Shown: positions 1 through 5,552 of the stretch, piece after piece
Position numbering within the stretch: position 1 is the stretch's first letter
How the letters are laid out: every line of letters begins with the position of its first letter
NCBI GenBank assembly: GCA_041179245.1
Contig: JBEGTT010000216.1
Location: forward strand, 1-5,806
Direction: 5' to 3'
Origin: JBEGTT01 sp041179245
Lineage (GTDB): Bacteria > Pseudomonadota > Gammaproteobacteria > Burkholderiales > Rhodocyclaceae
Length of the DNA: 5,806 nucleotides
The notes under the pieces: model-generated
The model's input: the letters and a program-made list of their open reading frames with translations, nothing else
What the model was told of the DNA's origin: nothing
Databases searched by the model: none
Position numbers and translations under genes: made by a program

Positions 1-252
1 TATGTCCCCACACACAATCAACGGTTCTCACAGCCGCTAACAGGTAACGAGCAAACTGATTTCATTAATAACCGAACAAAACGCATTTTTGACGACCCTG
101 TTGGCAAGAGATGCGGAGAACATCAGTTACCATTCTTGTTACAAACCTATCGCCGTGACACCGGGGAGATTATGCACGACATATCCGCACCAATTTATGT
201 AAACGGTAAACACTGGGGTGGTTTCAGAATAGGTTACAGAACAGAAATCTAA
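1..252 (+). CDS. Methyl-accepting chemotaxis protein (chemoreceptor), C-terminal fragment
   Basis: An open frame enters from base 1 and ends at TAA 250-252, giving the last 83 residues of a protein whose start lies outside the window. The fragment begins YVPTHN and contains the stretches NRTKRIFDDPVG, PFLLQTYRRDTGE and VNGKHWGGFRIGYR. I recognise these from memory as the C-terminal tail of a class of betaproteobacterial chemoreceptors in which a Cache-like ligand-binding module follows the cytoplasmic signalling hairpin instead of preceding it. The signalling domain itself is not visible here, so the receptor call rests on the tail sequence and on its place directly upstream of five che genes. 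The role would be to sense a ligand and control the CheA kinase. The ligand is unknown. Other signalling proteins could share this tail, but a chemoreceptor is by far the most likely. Confidence 0.75.
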   Translation, partial: YVPTHNQRFSQPLTGNEQTDFINNRTKRIFDDPVGKRCGEHQLPFLLQTYRRDTGEIMHDISAPIYVNGKHWGGFRIGYRTEI

Positions 253-277
253 GTGGTAAAAGAACATCTTTAATATG

Positions 278-301
278 GGCAGATGATTTTCTGCCTTATT
301 T
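278..301 (+). terminator. Possible weak intrinsic terminator after the chemoreceptor gene
   Basis: GGCAGA (278-283) and TCTGCC (290-295) form a perfect 6-bp stem with a 6-base loop, extendable by a G-T pair. The T-rich run TTATTTATT follows. The stem is short and the T tract is interrupted, so termination may be partial. It lies about 25 bases after the receptor stop codon and before cheV1, which suits either an operon boundary or attenuated read-through. Confidence 0.45.
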
Positions 302-338
302 ATTGTAAAAATAATCGTGGTGGTACTAGTCTTAAACT

Positions 339-345
339 AAGGGGG
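339..345 (+). promoter_or_regulatory. Ribosome binding site of cheV1
   Basis: AAGGGGG sits 4 bases before the ATG at 350. AGGGGG can pair with the 16S anti-Shine-Dalgarno CCUCCU core with one G-U wobble. It supports the start at 350, whose product begins MSELLKSIDART, parallel to the start of the second CheV. Confidence 0.7.
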
Positions 346-349
346 CTTT

Positions 350-1324
350 ATGTCGGAACTGCTTAAGAGCATTGATGCTCGAACAAAGCTCGCAGGTACG
401 AACAAACTTGAAATTTTGCTATTTACGCTAGGTATTGACGCAAGAACTGGGCGCCGTGAGACGTATGGAATAAATGTATTCAAGGTCCGCGAAGTCATGA
501 GGACACCTAAAATTACAGCAGCGCCAGAAATGCCCTCTGCCGTTGAGGGAATGGTCAGCCTGCGCGGAGCGCTTGTTCCTGTAGTTGACCTTGCTAAATA
601 CAGCGGCGTGACGGCTGACACACCCAGAGAAATTATGATCGTTACTGAATACAATGGTCACACTCAGGGGTTCTTAGTCGAGGCTGTTGACACTATTTTG
701 CGCTTGGATTGGAGCATGATGCGCGTTCCGCCCGATATGCTCACGGCTCAATTAGGCGGTTTAGTAACGGCAGTTACTGAGCTTACTGATGGGCGTCTTG
801 TCATGATGATGGACGTTGAGAAAGTCCTTTCAGAAACAACAAAATATGACGACAACGATTCTACTTTTAGAGGTATTCAACCTCTAGGCATTGCTGAAGC
901 CATGGTTTTCTTCTGTGATGACTCCAGCGTGGCTCGGAAGCAAATTGAGAAAACACTCAACGCTATGGACGTTAGGTATGTAGCTGCGATGAATGGCCGC
1001 CAGATGTGGGATGAACTGGAAAAAATTGCACAAACCGCAAAGGCACAAGGTAAACAAGCTCATGATTTCGTTAGCTTGGTATTAACAGATATCGAAATGC
1101 CTGAGATGGATGGATATATTCTGACCAAGAAAATCAAGTCAGACGCTCGATTTGCACGCATCCCCGTTATCATGCACTCATCTTTATCTGGCATGTCAAA
1201 CCAAAAACTTGGCATTTCGGTTGGTGTTGACGAATATGTTCCTAAATTTGAACCTCAGCGGCTATCGCAGGCACTGGGTGCCCGAATTAGAGGCGGAATA
1301 ACAGCACCTGCAACAGAGGCATAG
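350..1324 (+). CDS. cheV: Chemotaxis coupling/adaptor protein CheV (first of two tandem copies)
   Basis: This 324-residue protein has an N-terminal CheW-like domain (about residues 18-165; signatures GINVFKVREV and VEGMVSLRGALVPVVDL) and a C-terminal receiver domain (about 184-315). The receiver has the acidic pair D190/D191, phosphoacceptor D247 in LTDIEMPEMDG, S277 where CheY has Thr, and conserved K299, so it looks fully phosphorylatable. CheV proteins dock receptors to CheA through the CheW part, and phosphorylation of the receiver by CheA tunes that coupling. The protein acts in the cytoplasmic receptor array. It is the first gene of a tight operon and is followed by a paralogue 11 bases downstream. 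Compared with that paralogue it carries a 6-residue insertion after LG (residue 28) that repeats the pentapeptide IDART found at residues 8-12. The length is normal for CheV. Family assignment is very secure, but which receptors it serves is not visible. Confidence 0.95.
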   Translation: MSELLKSIDARTKLAGTNKLEILLFTLGIDARTGRRETYGINVFKVREVMRTPKITAAPEMPSAVEGMVSLRGALVPVVDLAKYSGVTADTPREIMIVTEYNGHTQGFLVEAVDTILRLDWSMMRVPPDMLTAQLGGLVTAVTELTDGRLVMMMDVEKVLSETTKYDDNDSTFRGIQPLGIAEAMVFFCDDSSVARKQIEKTLNAMDVRYVAAMNGRQMWDELEKIAQTAKAQGKQAHDFVSLVLTDIEMPEMDGYILTKKIKSDARFARIPVIMHSSLSGMSNQKLGISVGVDEYVPKFEPQRLSQALGARIRGGITAPATEA

Positions 1325-1328
1325 GAGA
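1323..1328 (+). promoter_or_regulatory. Ribosome binding site of cheV2, overlapping the cheV1 stop codon
   Basis: AGGAGA shares its first two bases with the cheV1 stop TAG (1322-1324) and lies 7 bases before the ATG at 1336. This spacing favours 1336 over the in-frame ATG at 1342. The overlap with the stop suggests translational coupling. Confidence 0.75.
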
Positions 1329-1335
1329 CAAGAGC

Positions 1336-2277
1336 ATGGATATGACAGAGAGCAAGACACTATTGGACAGCATTGATGCCAGAACGCGTCTTGCTGGGTC
1401 TAACAAAATGGAAGTTCTGCTGTTTAATTTGGGTACACGCGAGATTTTTGGAATTAATGTATTCAAGGTTAGAGAAGTTGGACGGACTCCTCACATCACC
1501 AAAACACCGAATATGCCCCGCGGTGTGGAAGGACTCATTTCACTGCGCGGTAATGTAATTCCTGTTCTATCGCTTGCTGCATTTATGGATCTCCAAGGAG
1601 GACCTCGGCAAGGTCTTGGTAAATCGATGATGGTAGCTGAGTACTCAAAGAGGACGCTCGGCTTCTTGGTCCATGAAGTTGACAGAATTATTCGGGTAGA
1701 TTGGGATCGAGTTAAGGCACCTGAAAGCGTTTTAACTGCAAATCAAGGATTAATCACCGCAGTTATTGAGCTTGAAGGGGATGTTCTTGTTTCAATCCTT
1801 GACGTAGAACAGGTGCTGGCAAACGCGTTTGGTGATACCGTTATTGTGGACATCCCTGCAGCCAGAGTAGATCCTAACACCAACGTATTTTTTGTTGATG
1901 ACTCGGTTGTGGCTCGTCGCAAGATTACAGAGGTTCTCGACAAACTCGGTGTAAAACATAAACACGCAACCAATGGAGCAGAAGCTTGGACAAGGCTGCA
2001 AGCAATTGCCGCTCATGCACATCAAGTTGGCACCAGTGTCCATGATGAGATTCGGGTAATTCTAGTGGATGCTGAGATGCCTGAAGTTGATGGCTATGTC
2101 TTGACTAAACAAATCAAGGCAGATTCTCGGTTTGAAGGTGTCCCAGTTTTGATGCATTCATCTTTGTCTTCCGAAGCGAATAGAGCCCGTGGTAAGTCTG
2201 TTGGTGCGGATGGTTACGTCGTCAAGTTTGACGCAGAAATGCTTGCTGATACACTCCGCCCATTATTAGAGCGATAA
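1336..2277 (+). CDS. cheV: Chemotaxis coupling/adaptor protein CheV (second tandem copy)
   Basis: This 313-residue CheW-receiver fusion is clearly paralogous to the gene before it: both begin with SIDART-LAG-NK, share GINVFKVREV, and keep the same domain order. The CheW-like part spans about residues 22-160 (VEGLISLRGNVIPVLSL). The receiver spans about 182-312, with acidic pair D188/D189, phosphoacceptor D245 in VDAEMPEVDG, S275 at the CheY Thr87 position and K297 in VVKFD. All catalytic positions are kept, so it should accept phosphate from CheA. Like other CheV proteins it should link chemoreceptors to CheA and contribute to adaptation. It lacks the 6-residue insertion of copy one. The paralogues have diverged well beyond a recent duplication at the DNA level, which suggests separate roles, for example different receptor sets (inference). 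The start at 1336 is chosen from the Shine-Dalgarno spacing, and Met3 (1342) is the alternative. Confidence 0.95.
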   Translation: MDMTESKTLLDSIDARTRLAGSNKMEVLLFNLGTREIFGINVFKVREVGRTPHITKTPNMPRGVEGLISLRGNVIPVLSLAAFMDLQGGPRQGLGKSMMVAEYSKRTLGFLVHEVDRIIRVDWDRVKAPESVLTANQGLITAVIELEGDVLVSILDVEQVLANAFGDTVIVDIPAARVDPNTNVFFVDDSVVARRKITEVLDKLGVKHKHATNGAEAWTRLQAIAAHAHQVGTSVHDEIRVILVDAEMPEVDGYVLTKQIKADSRFEGVPVLMHSSLSSEANRARGKSVGADGYVVKFDAEMLADTLRPLLER

Positions 2278-2283
2278 GAATTT

Positions 2284-2288
2284 CGGAG
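2284..2288 (+). promoter_or_regulatory. Ribosome binding site of cheY
   Basis: CGGAG lies 7 bases before the ATG at 2296 and 6 bases after the cheV2 stop (TAA 2275-2277). It is the only junction in the operon where the site does not overlap the upstream stop codon. Confidence 0.6.
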
Positions 2289-2295
2289 CCCCTTT

Positions 2296-2694
2296 ATGCC
2301 TGTTGATCCAAAAATCAAATTTCTCGTTGTTGATGATTTTTCAACGATGCGTCGTATTGTTCGTAATTTGCTGAAAGAGTTAGGCTTCACTAATGTCGAG
2401 GAAGCCGAAGATGGACAAATTGCACTCCAGAGACTAAATGGAAGTTCAAATTTTGACTTCGTCGTTACTGATTGGAACATGCCCAACATGGACGGCTTGA
2501 CTCTTCTTCAGAACATCCGTTCATCACCGACACTAAAGCACCTACCCGTCTTGATGATTACTGCTGAAGCTAAAAAGGAAAATATTATTGCTGCTGCCCA
2601 AGCGGGCGCAAGTGGCTATATTGTTAAGCCATTTACGGCTGCAACGCTTTCAGAAAAGATGAACAAGGTCTTCGAAAAGTACGGCATGCTTTAG
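2296..2694 (+). CDS. cheY: Chemotaxis response regulator CheY
   Basis: This is a single-domain receiver of 132 residues, close to the usual CheY length. Key positions align with E. coli CheY shifted by two: acidic pair D13/D14, phosphoacceptor D59 in VVTDWNMPNMDG, T89 in MITAEAKKENI, the rotating aromatic Y108 in GYIVKPF, and catalytic K111. W60 follows the phosphoacceptor as in E. coli (W58). Together with the FSTMRRIVRNLLKELG first helix these mark it as a true flagellar-type CheY and not a generic receiver. CheA phosphorylates it, and phospho-CheY binds the flagellar switch protein FliM to change motor rotation. It lies between cheV2 and its phosphatase gene cheZ, 13 bases upstream of the latter, in the cheY-cheZ-cheA order also known from Pseudomonas. 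Nothing about the protein is unusual. Confidence 0.97.
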   Translation: MPVDPKIKFLVVDDFSTMRRIVRNLLKELGFTNVEEAEDGQIALQRLNGSSNFDFVVTDWNMPNMDGLTLLQNIRSSPTLKHLPVLMITAEAKKENIIAAAQAGASGYIVKPFTAATLSEKMNKVFEKYGML

Positions 2695-2697
2695 GAG
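2693..2697 (+). promoter_or_regulatory. Ribosome binding site of cheZ, overlapping the cheY stop codon
   Basis: AGGAG overlaps the cheY stop TAG (2692-2694) and lies 10 bases before the ATG at 2708. The arrangement suggests that cheZ translation depends on ribosomes finishing cheY, which would help keep regulator and phosphatase in proportion. Confidence 0.7.
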
Positions 2698-2707
2698 CAT
2701 TACCCTG

Positions 2708-3583
2708 ATGGACAATACCAATGACTCCGCAGAACTCGAAGCACTATTCGATACCATTTCTGCCCAAGAAACCTTGCCAACTCCAGCGCCAGCTGTAGTA
2801 AAGCCCGCACCTGCACCACTACCTACCCCAGTTGCGCAAAACGCCACCAGCGACAACGATGATTTGCAAGACTTGTTTGACAGTATTGCTAGCGCACCTG
2901 CGCCCCAAGTGAGTTCCGGTAGCGACCTAGATCAACATACCAACACTAGTGAAGGTGATGAAGAGTGGGACGGGCAGGAAGGCGTCTACAAACGTATCGG
3001 GAAAATGGCGCGAGAGCTTCACAATGCACTGCACGAATTAGGCTACGACAAGCTTTTAGAAAGTGCTGTTACTGCAGTTCCCGATGCGCGGGACCGTCTG
3101 GCGTATATAGCGAACATTACCGAGCAAGCTGCATGCCGAGTTCTTAATGCAACTGATGTCGCTCAACCTCTCGTAGAAAAAATTCAAGTAGATTCCAATA
3201 CGTTTGCAACCCGTTGGGACGCAGCGTTCAGCAACCAACTTGATGTAGCTGCATTTCGCACACTTGCTGAGGATACGCGGGCGTATTTCAAGACCGGTCT
3301 ACCTCACCTAACCGGCGAAACCAACACCCAACTTTTAGAAATCATGATGGCACAAGACTTCCAGGATCTTACTGGTCAAGTCATTAAGAAAATTGTTGGT
3401 CTGGCAGAATCCCTTGAAAATGGGCTAATGAAGGTTCTGGTTGAAGTAATGCCTGAACACTGTAAAAAATCCGAGGAGGTTAGCAGTCTCCTGAATGGTC
3501 CTGTGGTTACAACAGAGGGCCGCACTGATGTTGTTGTCAGTCAACAACAGGTCGACGACCTTCTCGATACACTTGGTTTCTAA
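2708..3583 (+). CDS. cheZ: CheY-phosphate phosphatase CheZ with long N-terminal extension
   Basis: This 291-residue protein dephosphorylates CheY-P. The family core is a long helical hairpin that dimerises into a four-helix bundle, here about residues 90-245 (ARELHNALHELGYD; DARDRLAYIANITEQAA). The active-site helix reads MMAQDFQDLTGQVIKKI. Q224 corresponds to catalytic Gln147 of E. coli and D220 to Asp143. The C-terminus, VDDLLDTLGF (282-291), is the conserved peptide that binds CheY. The protein is about 75 residues longer than E. coli CheZ (214 residues). The extra length is mostly an N-terminal Pro/Ala-rich, acidic, probably disordered segment (1-85). That segment contains two short motifs, ELEALFDTIS (9-18) and DDLQDLFDSIAS (51-62), which resemble the C-terminal CheY-docking peptide. 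The gene follows cheY and precedes cheA, and its start is coupled to the cheY stop. Identification is very secure. The role of the N-terminal motifs is inference. Confidence 0.95.
   Translation: MDNTNDSAELEALFDTISAQETLPTPAPAVVKPAPAPLPTPVAQNATSDNDDLQDLFDSIASAPAPQVSSGSDLDQHTNTSEGDEEWDGQEGVYKRIGKMARELHNALHELGYDKLLESAVTAVPDARDRLAYIANITEQAACRVLNATDVAQPLVEKIQVDSNTFATRWDAAFSNQLDVAAFRTLAEDTRAYFKTGLPHLTGETNTQLLEIMMAQDFQDLTGQVIKKIVGLAESLENGLMKVLVEVMPEHCKKSEEVSSLLNGPVVTTEGRTDVVVSQQQVDDLLDTLGF
3529..3549 (+). repeat. Perfect 8-bp inverted repeat near the end of cheZ
   Basis: TGTTGTTG (3529-3536) and CAACAACA (3542-3549) are exact reverse complements around a 5-base loop. The repeat lies in cheZ codons just before the CheY-docking peptide and ends 45 bases before the cheA start. 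The DNA symmetry is seen directly, but any RNA role is unproven. It encodes VVV and QQQ runs, so repetitive codons could explain it. Confidence 0.4.
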
Positions 3584-3587
3584 GGAT
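3582..3587 (+). promoter_or_regulatory. Ribosome binding site of cheA, overlapping the cheZ stop codon
   Basis: AAGGAT shares two bases with the cheZ stop TAA (3581-3583) and lies 7 bases before the ATG at 3595. It supports the chosen start and suggests translational coupling of cheA to cheZ. Confidence 0.7.
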
Positions 3588-3594
3588 ATTCAGC

Positions 3595-5529
3595 ATGAGC
3601 GATTTCTCTGGAATGGAAGATCTCCTGCAAGATTTTTTGCAGGAGGCTCAGGACCTACTTTCCGATGTTGACAATAAGCTTGTTGACCTCGAGAAGACTC
3701 CTGATGACCGTGGTCTACTCAACGTTATTTTTCGCGGCTTTCATACAATCAAGGGGGGCGCAGGCTTTCTAAACGCGACTGAGCTAGTCACGCTTTGCCA
3801 CCTCACTGAAAATCTGTTTGATCGCTTACGTAATGGTGAGCTTGAGATAACTGCCGATGTCATGGATATCATCATGGCAGCGACTCGTTGCGTACGTGAT
3901 ATGTTTTCAGACTTGGCGCAGGGCGTACAACCAGCCAAGGCTCCTGATGATGTTATTTTTGGGCTTGAATCAGCTTTACGTGGCGAAGCTCCCGGTCAAG
4001 CTGGGCACGCCAAGGCTGTTGCAGACGCTTTAGCCGCACAAGAACAGCTAGCTCAACCGACTGCTGCTCCTGCAGCGCCGGCGGTTCCGTCCGTCCAAGC
4101 AACTGCTGCACCGCCAACTGCTGATAACCCTATCAATTGGGAAATCATGCATGCCGCCATCGCAGGCACTCCAGCACCAGCACAGGTTGTTGAAACCAGT
4201 ATTCAGGTAGAGCCAGAAACTCCTGCTCCCGTTGTAGCGGCACCTCCGACACCGGCTCCTCGACCAACCCGTAGTGCGGCCGCTAGTGGTGGGGCACGCC
4301 GAGCAGCAGAAGCCACTCGTGAAAACACGATTCGTGTAGATACCGCTCGCTTGGATCAAGTACTGAATCTTTCGGGTGAAATCGGTTTAACCAAAAACCG
4401 CTTAACCAGTTTGAGGGCAGATATTCTCGCCGGGAAAAATGATGCGGAAACACTTCATGCTCTAGACCAAGCCGTTAGCCAACTTGATCTACTTGTCTCC
4501 GACCTACAAAATTCTGTCATGAAAACCCGGATGCAGCCAATTGGTCGCCTCTTCCAAAAATACCCGCGCATTGCGCGTGACTTAGCGCGTCAGCTAGGTA
4601 AAGACGTTGAACTCGTCTTGGCGGGTGAAGAAACAGAAGTTGATAAAACAATGATTGAGGATTTGGCAGATCCTCTCATTCACTTGATTCGCAATGCGGT
4701 AGATCATGGTGTTGAATCCCCTGAGGAACGTGGGCGTGCAGGCAAACCTGTTAAGAGTCTAGTTCGCCTTGAAGCTCGCCAAGAAGGTGACCATATCGTC
4801 CTAATCATCGCAGATGATGGTAAAGGAATGTCTGCCGAACAAATTCGCGGCAAAGCAGTTGAAAAAGGGCTGATTTCGGAAGAAGAAGGGAACACTCTTG
4901 ATGAGCGCCAAAGTCTTGGCCTTATTTTCCTTCCTGGATTCTCAACCAAAACTCAAGTTTCTGACGTTTCAGGCCGTGGCGTAGGGATGGATGTTGTTAA
5001 AACCAATATTCAAAAGCTAAATGGTTCTATTGAAATTCGTTCAGAAGCCGGTAAGGGCTCAGTTTTCATCATTTCACTTCCGCTCACACTGGCTATTCTG
5101 CCCGTTCTGCTCGTACTTCTTGAGAATCAGCCATTTGCGCTACCACTGTCACTGGTTAGGGAAATACTCCCAATTGACCGCAATAAACTGCAGGAAGTGG
5201 GCGGTAAAGAGACTATGGTGGTTCGTGGCGAGATTCTTCCCATTCTGTCGCTTTCTGCCATGTTGGGCTGGCCACAAAATGAAAATCCCGAGTTTGGCGT
5301 TCTTATGCAGATGGCCGAGCGTAGTTTCATTCTCAGTGTAGACAGTTTTGCAGGCCGTGACGATGCTGTGATCAAGTCACTAGATGATTTCCGTCCTCGC
5401 GGTGTTGCTGGGGTTACAACGCTATCAAATGGTCAGATCGTGCTGATTCTGGACATGAAGGAACTTCTTTCAGATCGTAGCGCTAGCATCGACGGTGATC
5501 GACATAGTAGAAGTCTTGATTTTGCTTAA
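3595..5529 (+). CDS. cheA: Chemotaxis sensor histidine kinase CheA lacking a recognisable P2 domain
   Basis: This 644-residue kinase autophosphorylates under receptor control and phosphorylates CheY and the CheV receivers. The P1 (HPt) domain spans about residues 1-130, with phospho-acceptor H50 in RGFHTIKGGAGF. A Pro/Ala-rich linker (about 131-240) stands where E. coli CheA has the CheY/CheB-binding P2 domain. I see no P2 fold there, only a short non-repetitive island INWEIMHAAIAG (180-191). The P3 dimerisation helices start near 243 (IRVDTARLDQVLNLSGEIGL). The P4 ATPase has the N box at 363-374 (HLIRNAVDHGVE), G1 at 407-412 (DDGKGM), the F box at 445-452 (FLPGFSTK) and G2 at 460-466 (GRGVGMD). 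The P5 CheW-like domain spans about 499-630 and docks to CheW/CheV and receptors. All catalytic boxes are intact. The P1 sequence and short linker resemble Pseudomonas-type CheA more than E. coli CheA. It is the last gene of the operon, followed by a strong terminator. Confidence 0.97.
   Translation: MSDFSGMEDLLQDFLQEAQDLLSDVDNKLVDLEKTPDDRGLLNVIFRGFHTIKGGAGFLNATELVTLCHLTENLFDRLRNGELEITADVMDIIMAATRCVRDMFSDLAQGVQPAKAPDDVIFGLESALRGEAPGQAGHAKAVADALAAQEQLAQPTAAPAAPAVPSVQATAAPPTADNPINWEIMHAAIAGTPAPAQVVETSIQVEPETPAPVVAAPPTPAPRPTRSAAASGGARRAAEATRENTIRVDTARLDQVLNLSGEIGLTKNRLTSLRADILAGKNDAETLHALDQAVSQLDLLVSDLQNSVMKTRMQPIGRLFQKYPRIARDLARQLGKDVELVLAGEETEVDKTMIEDLADPLIHLIRNAVDHGVESPEERGRAGKPVKSLVRLEARQEGDHIVLIIADDGKGMSAEQIRGKAVEKGLISEEEGNTLDERQSLGLIFLPGFSTKTQVSDVSGRGVGMDVVKTNIQKLNGSIEIRSEAGKGSVFIISLPLTLAILPVLLVLLENQPFALPLSLVREILPIDRNKLQEVGGKETMVVRGEILPILSLSAMLGWPQNENPEFGVLMQMAERSFILSVDSFAGRDDAVIKSLDDFRPRGVAGVTTLSNGQIVLILDMKELLSDRSASIDGDRHSRSLDFA
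3622..3645 (+). repeat. Perfect 9-bp inverted repeat in the first codons of cheA
   Basis: CTCCTGCAA (3622-3630) and TTGCAGGAG (3637-3645) are exact reverse complements separated by the 6-base loop GATTTT. The repeat covers cheA codons 10-17 (LLQDFLQE), starting 27 bases after the start codon. In mRNA it would form a stable GC-containing hairpin. It also pairs away an internal AGGAGG sequence (3641-3646), all but its last base. A regulatory role is inference. Confidence 0.5.
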
Positions 5530-5552
5530 GTTTCAATAAAATCTCTGGTTAG

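Noticed and set aside
257..286. Possible sigma-28 (FliA) promoter: TAAAAGAA and GCAGATGA before cheV1
   Set aside because: The elements look vaguely like TAAA and GCCGATAA but the spacing is about 3 bases too long, and the -10 part falls in the hairpin stem. Not good enough to call.
287..315. Possible sigma-70 promoter: TTTTCT, 17 bases, AATAAT
   Set aside because: The -10 matches 5 of 6 positions, but the -35 matches only 3 of 6 in an AT-rich stretch where chance matches are easy.
321..335. Sigma-54-like TGGTAC-N5-TTAA
   Set aside because: The -12 element lacks the GC pair and the site nearly touches the ribosome binding site, leaving almost no leader.
868..886. 7-bp inverted repeat TAGAGGT/ACCTCTA in the linker of cheV1
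   Set aside because: Arms of this length with short loops are expected about once or twice by chance in a window of this size, and the site lies inside coding sequence with no regulatory context.
3665..3772. Short out-of-frame reading frame inside cheA, downstream of AGGAGG (3641-3646)
   Set aside because: The gap of about 18 bases from AGGAGG to its ATG is too long, the AGGAGG is in a hairpin, and the frame overlaps the highly conserved HPt coding region.
3862..3903. Internal in-frame Met codons of cheA as a possible short-form CheA start, as in E. coli
   Set aside because: Met90, Met94 and Met103 have no convincing ribosome binding site at proper spacing.
337..5375. Overlapping open frames on both strands within the che genes
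   Set aside because: They lie wholly inside or antisense to well-supported chemotaxis genes, have no ribosome binding sites or recognisable domains, and look like shadows of the real frames.
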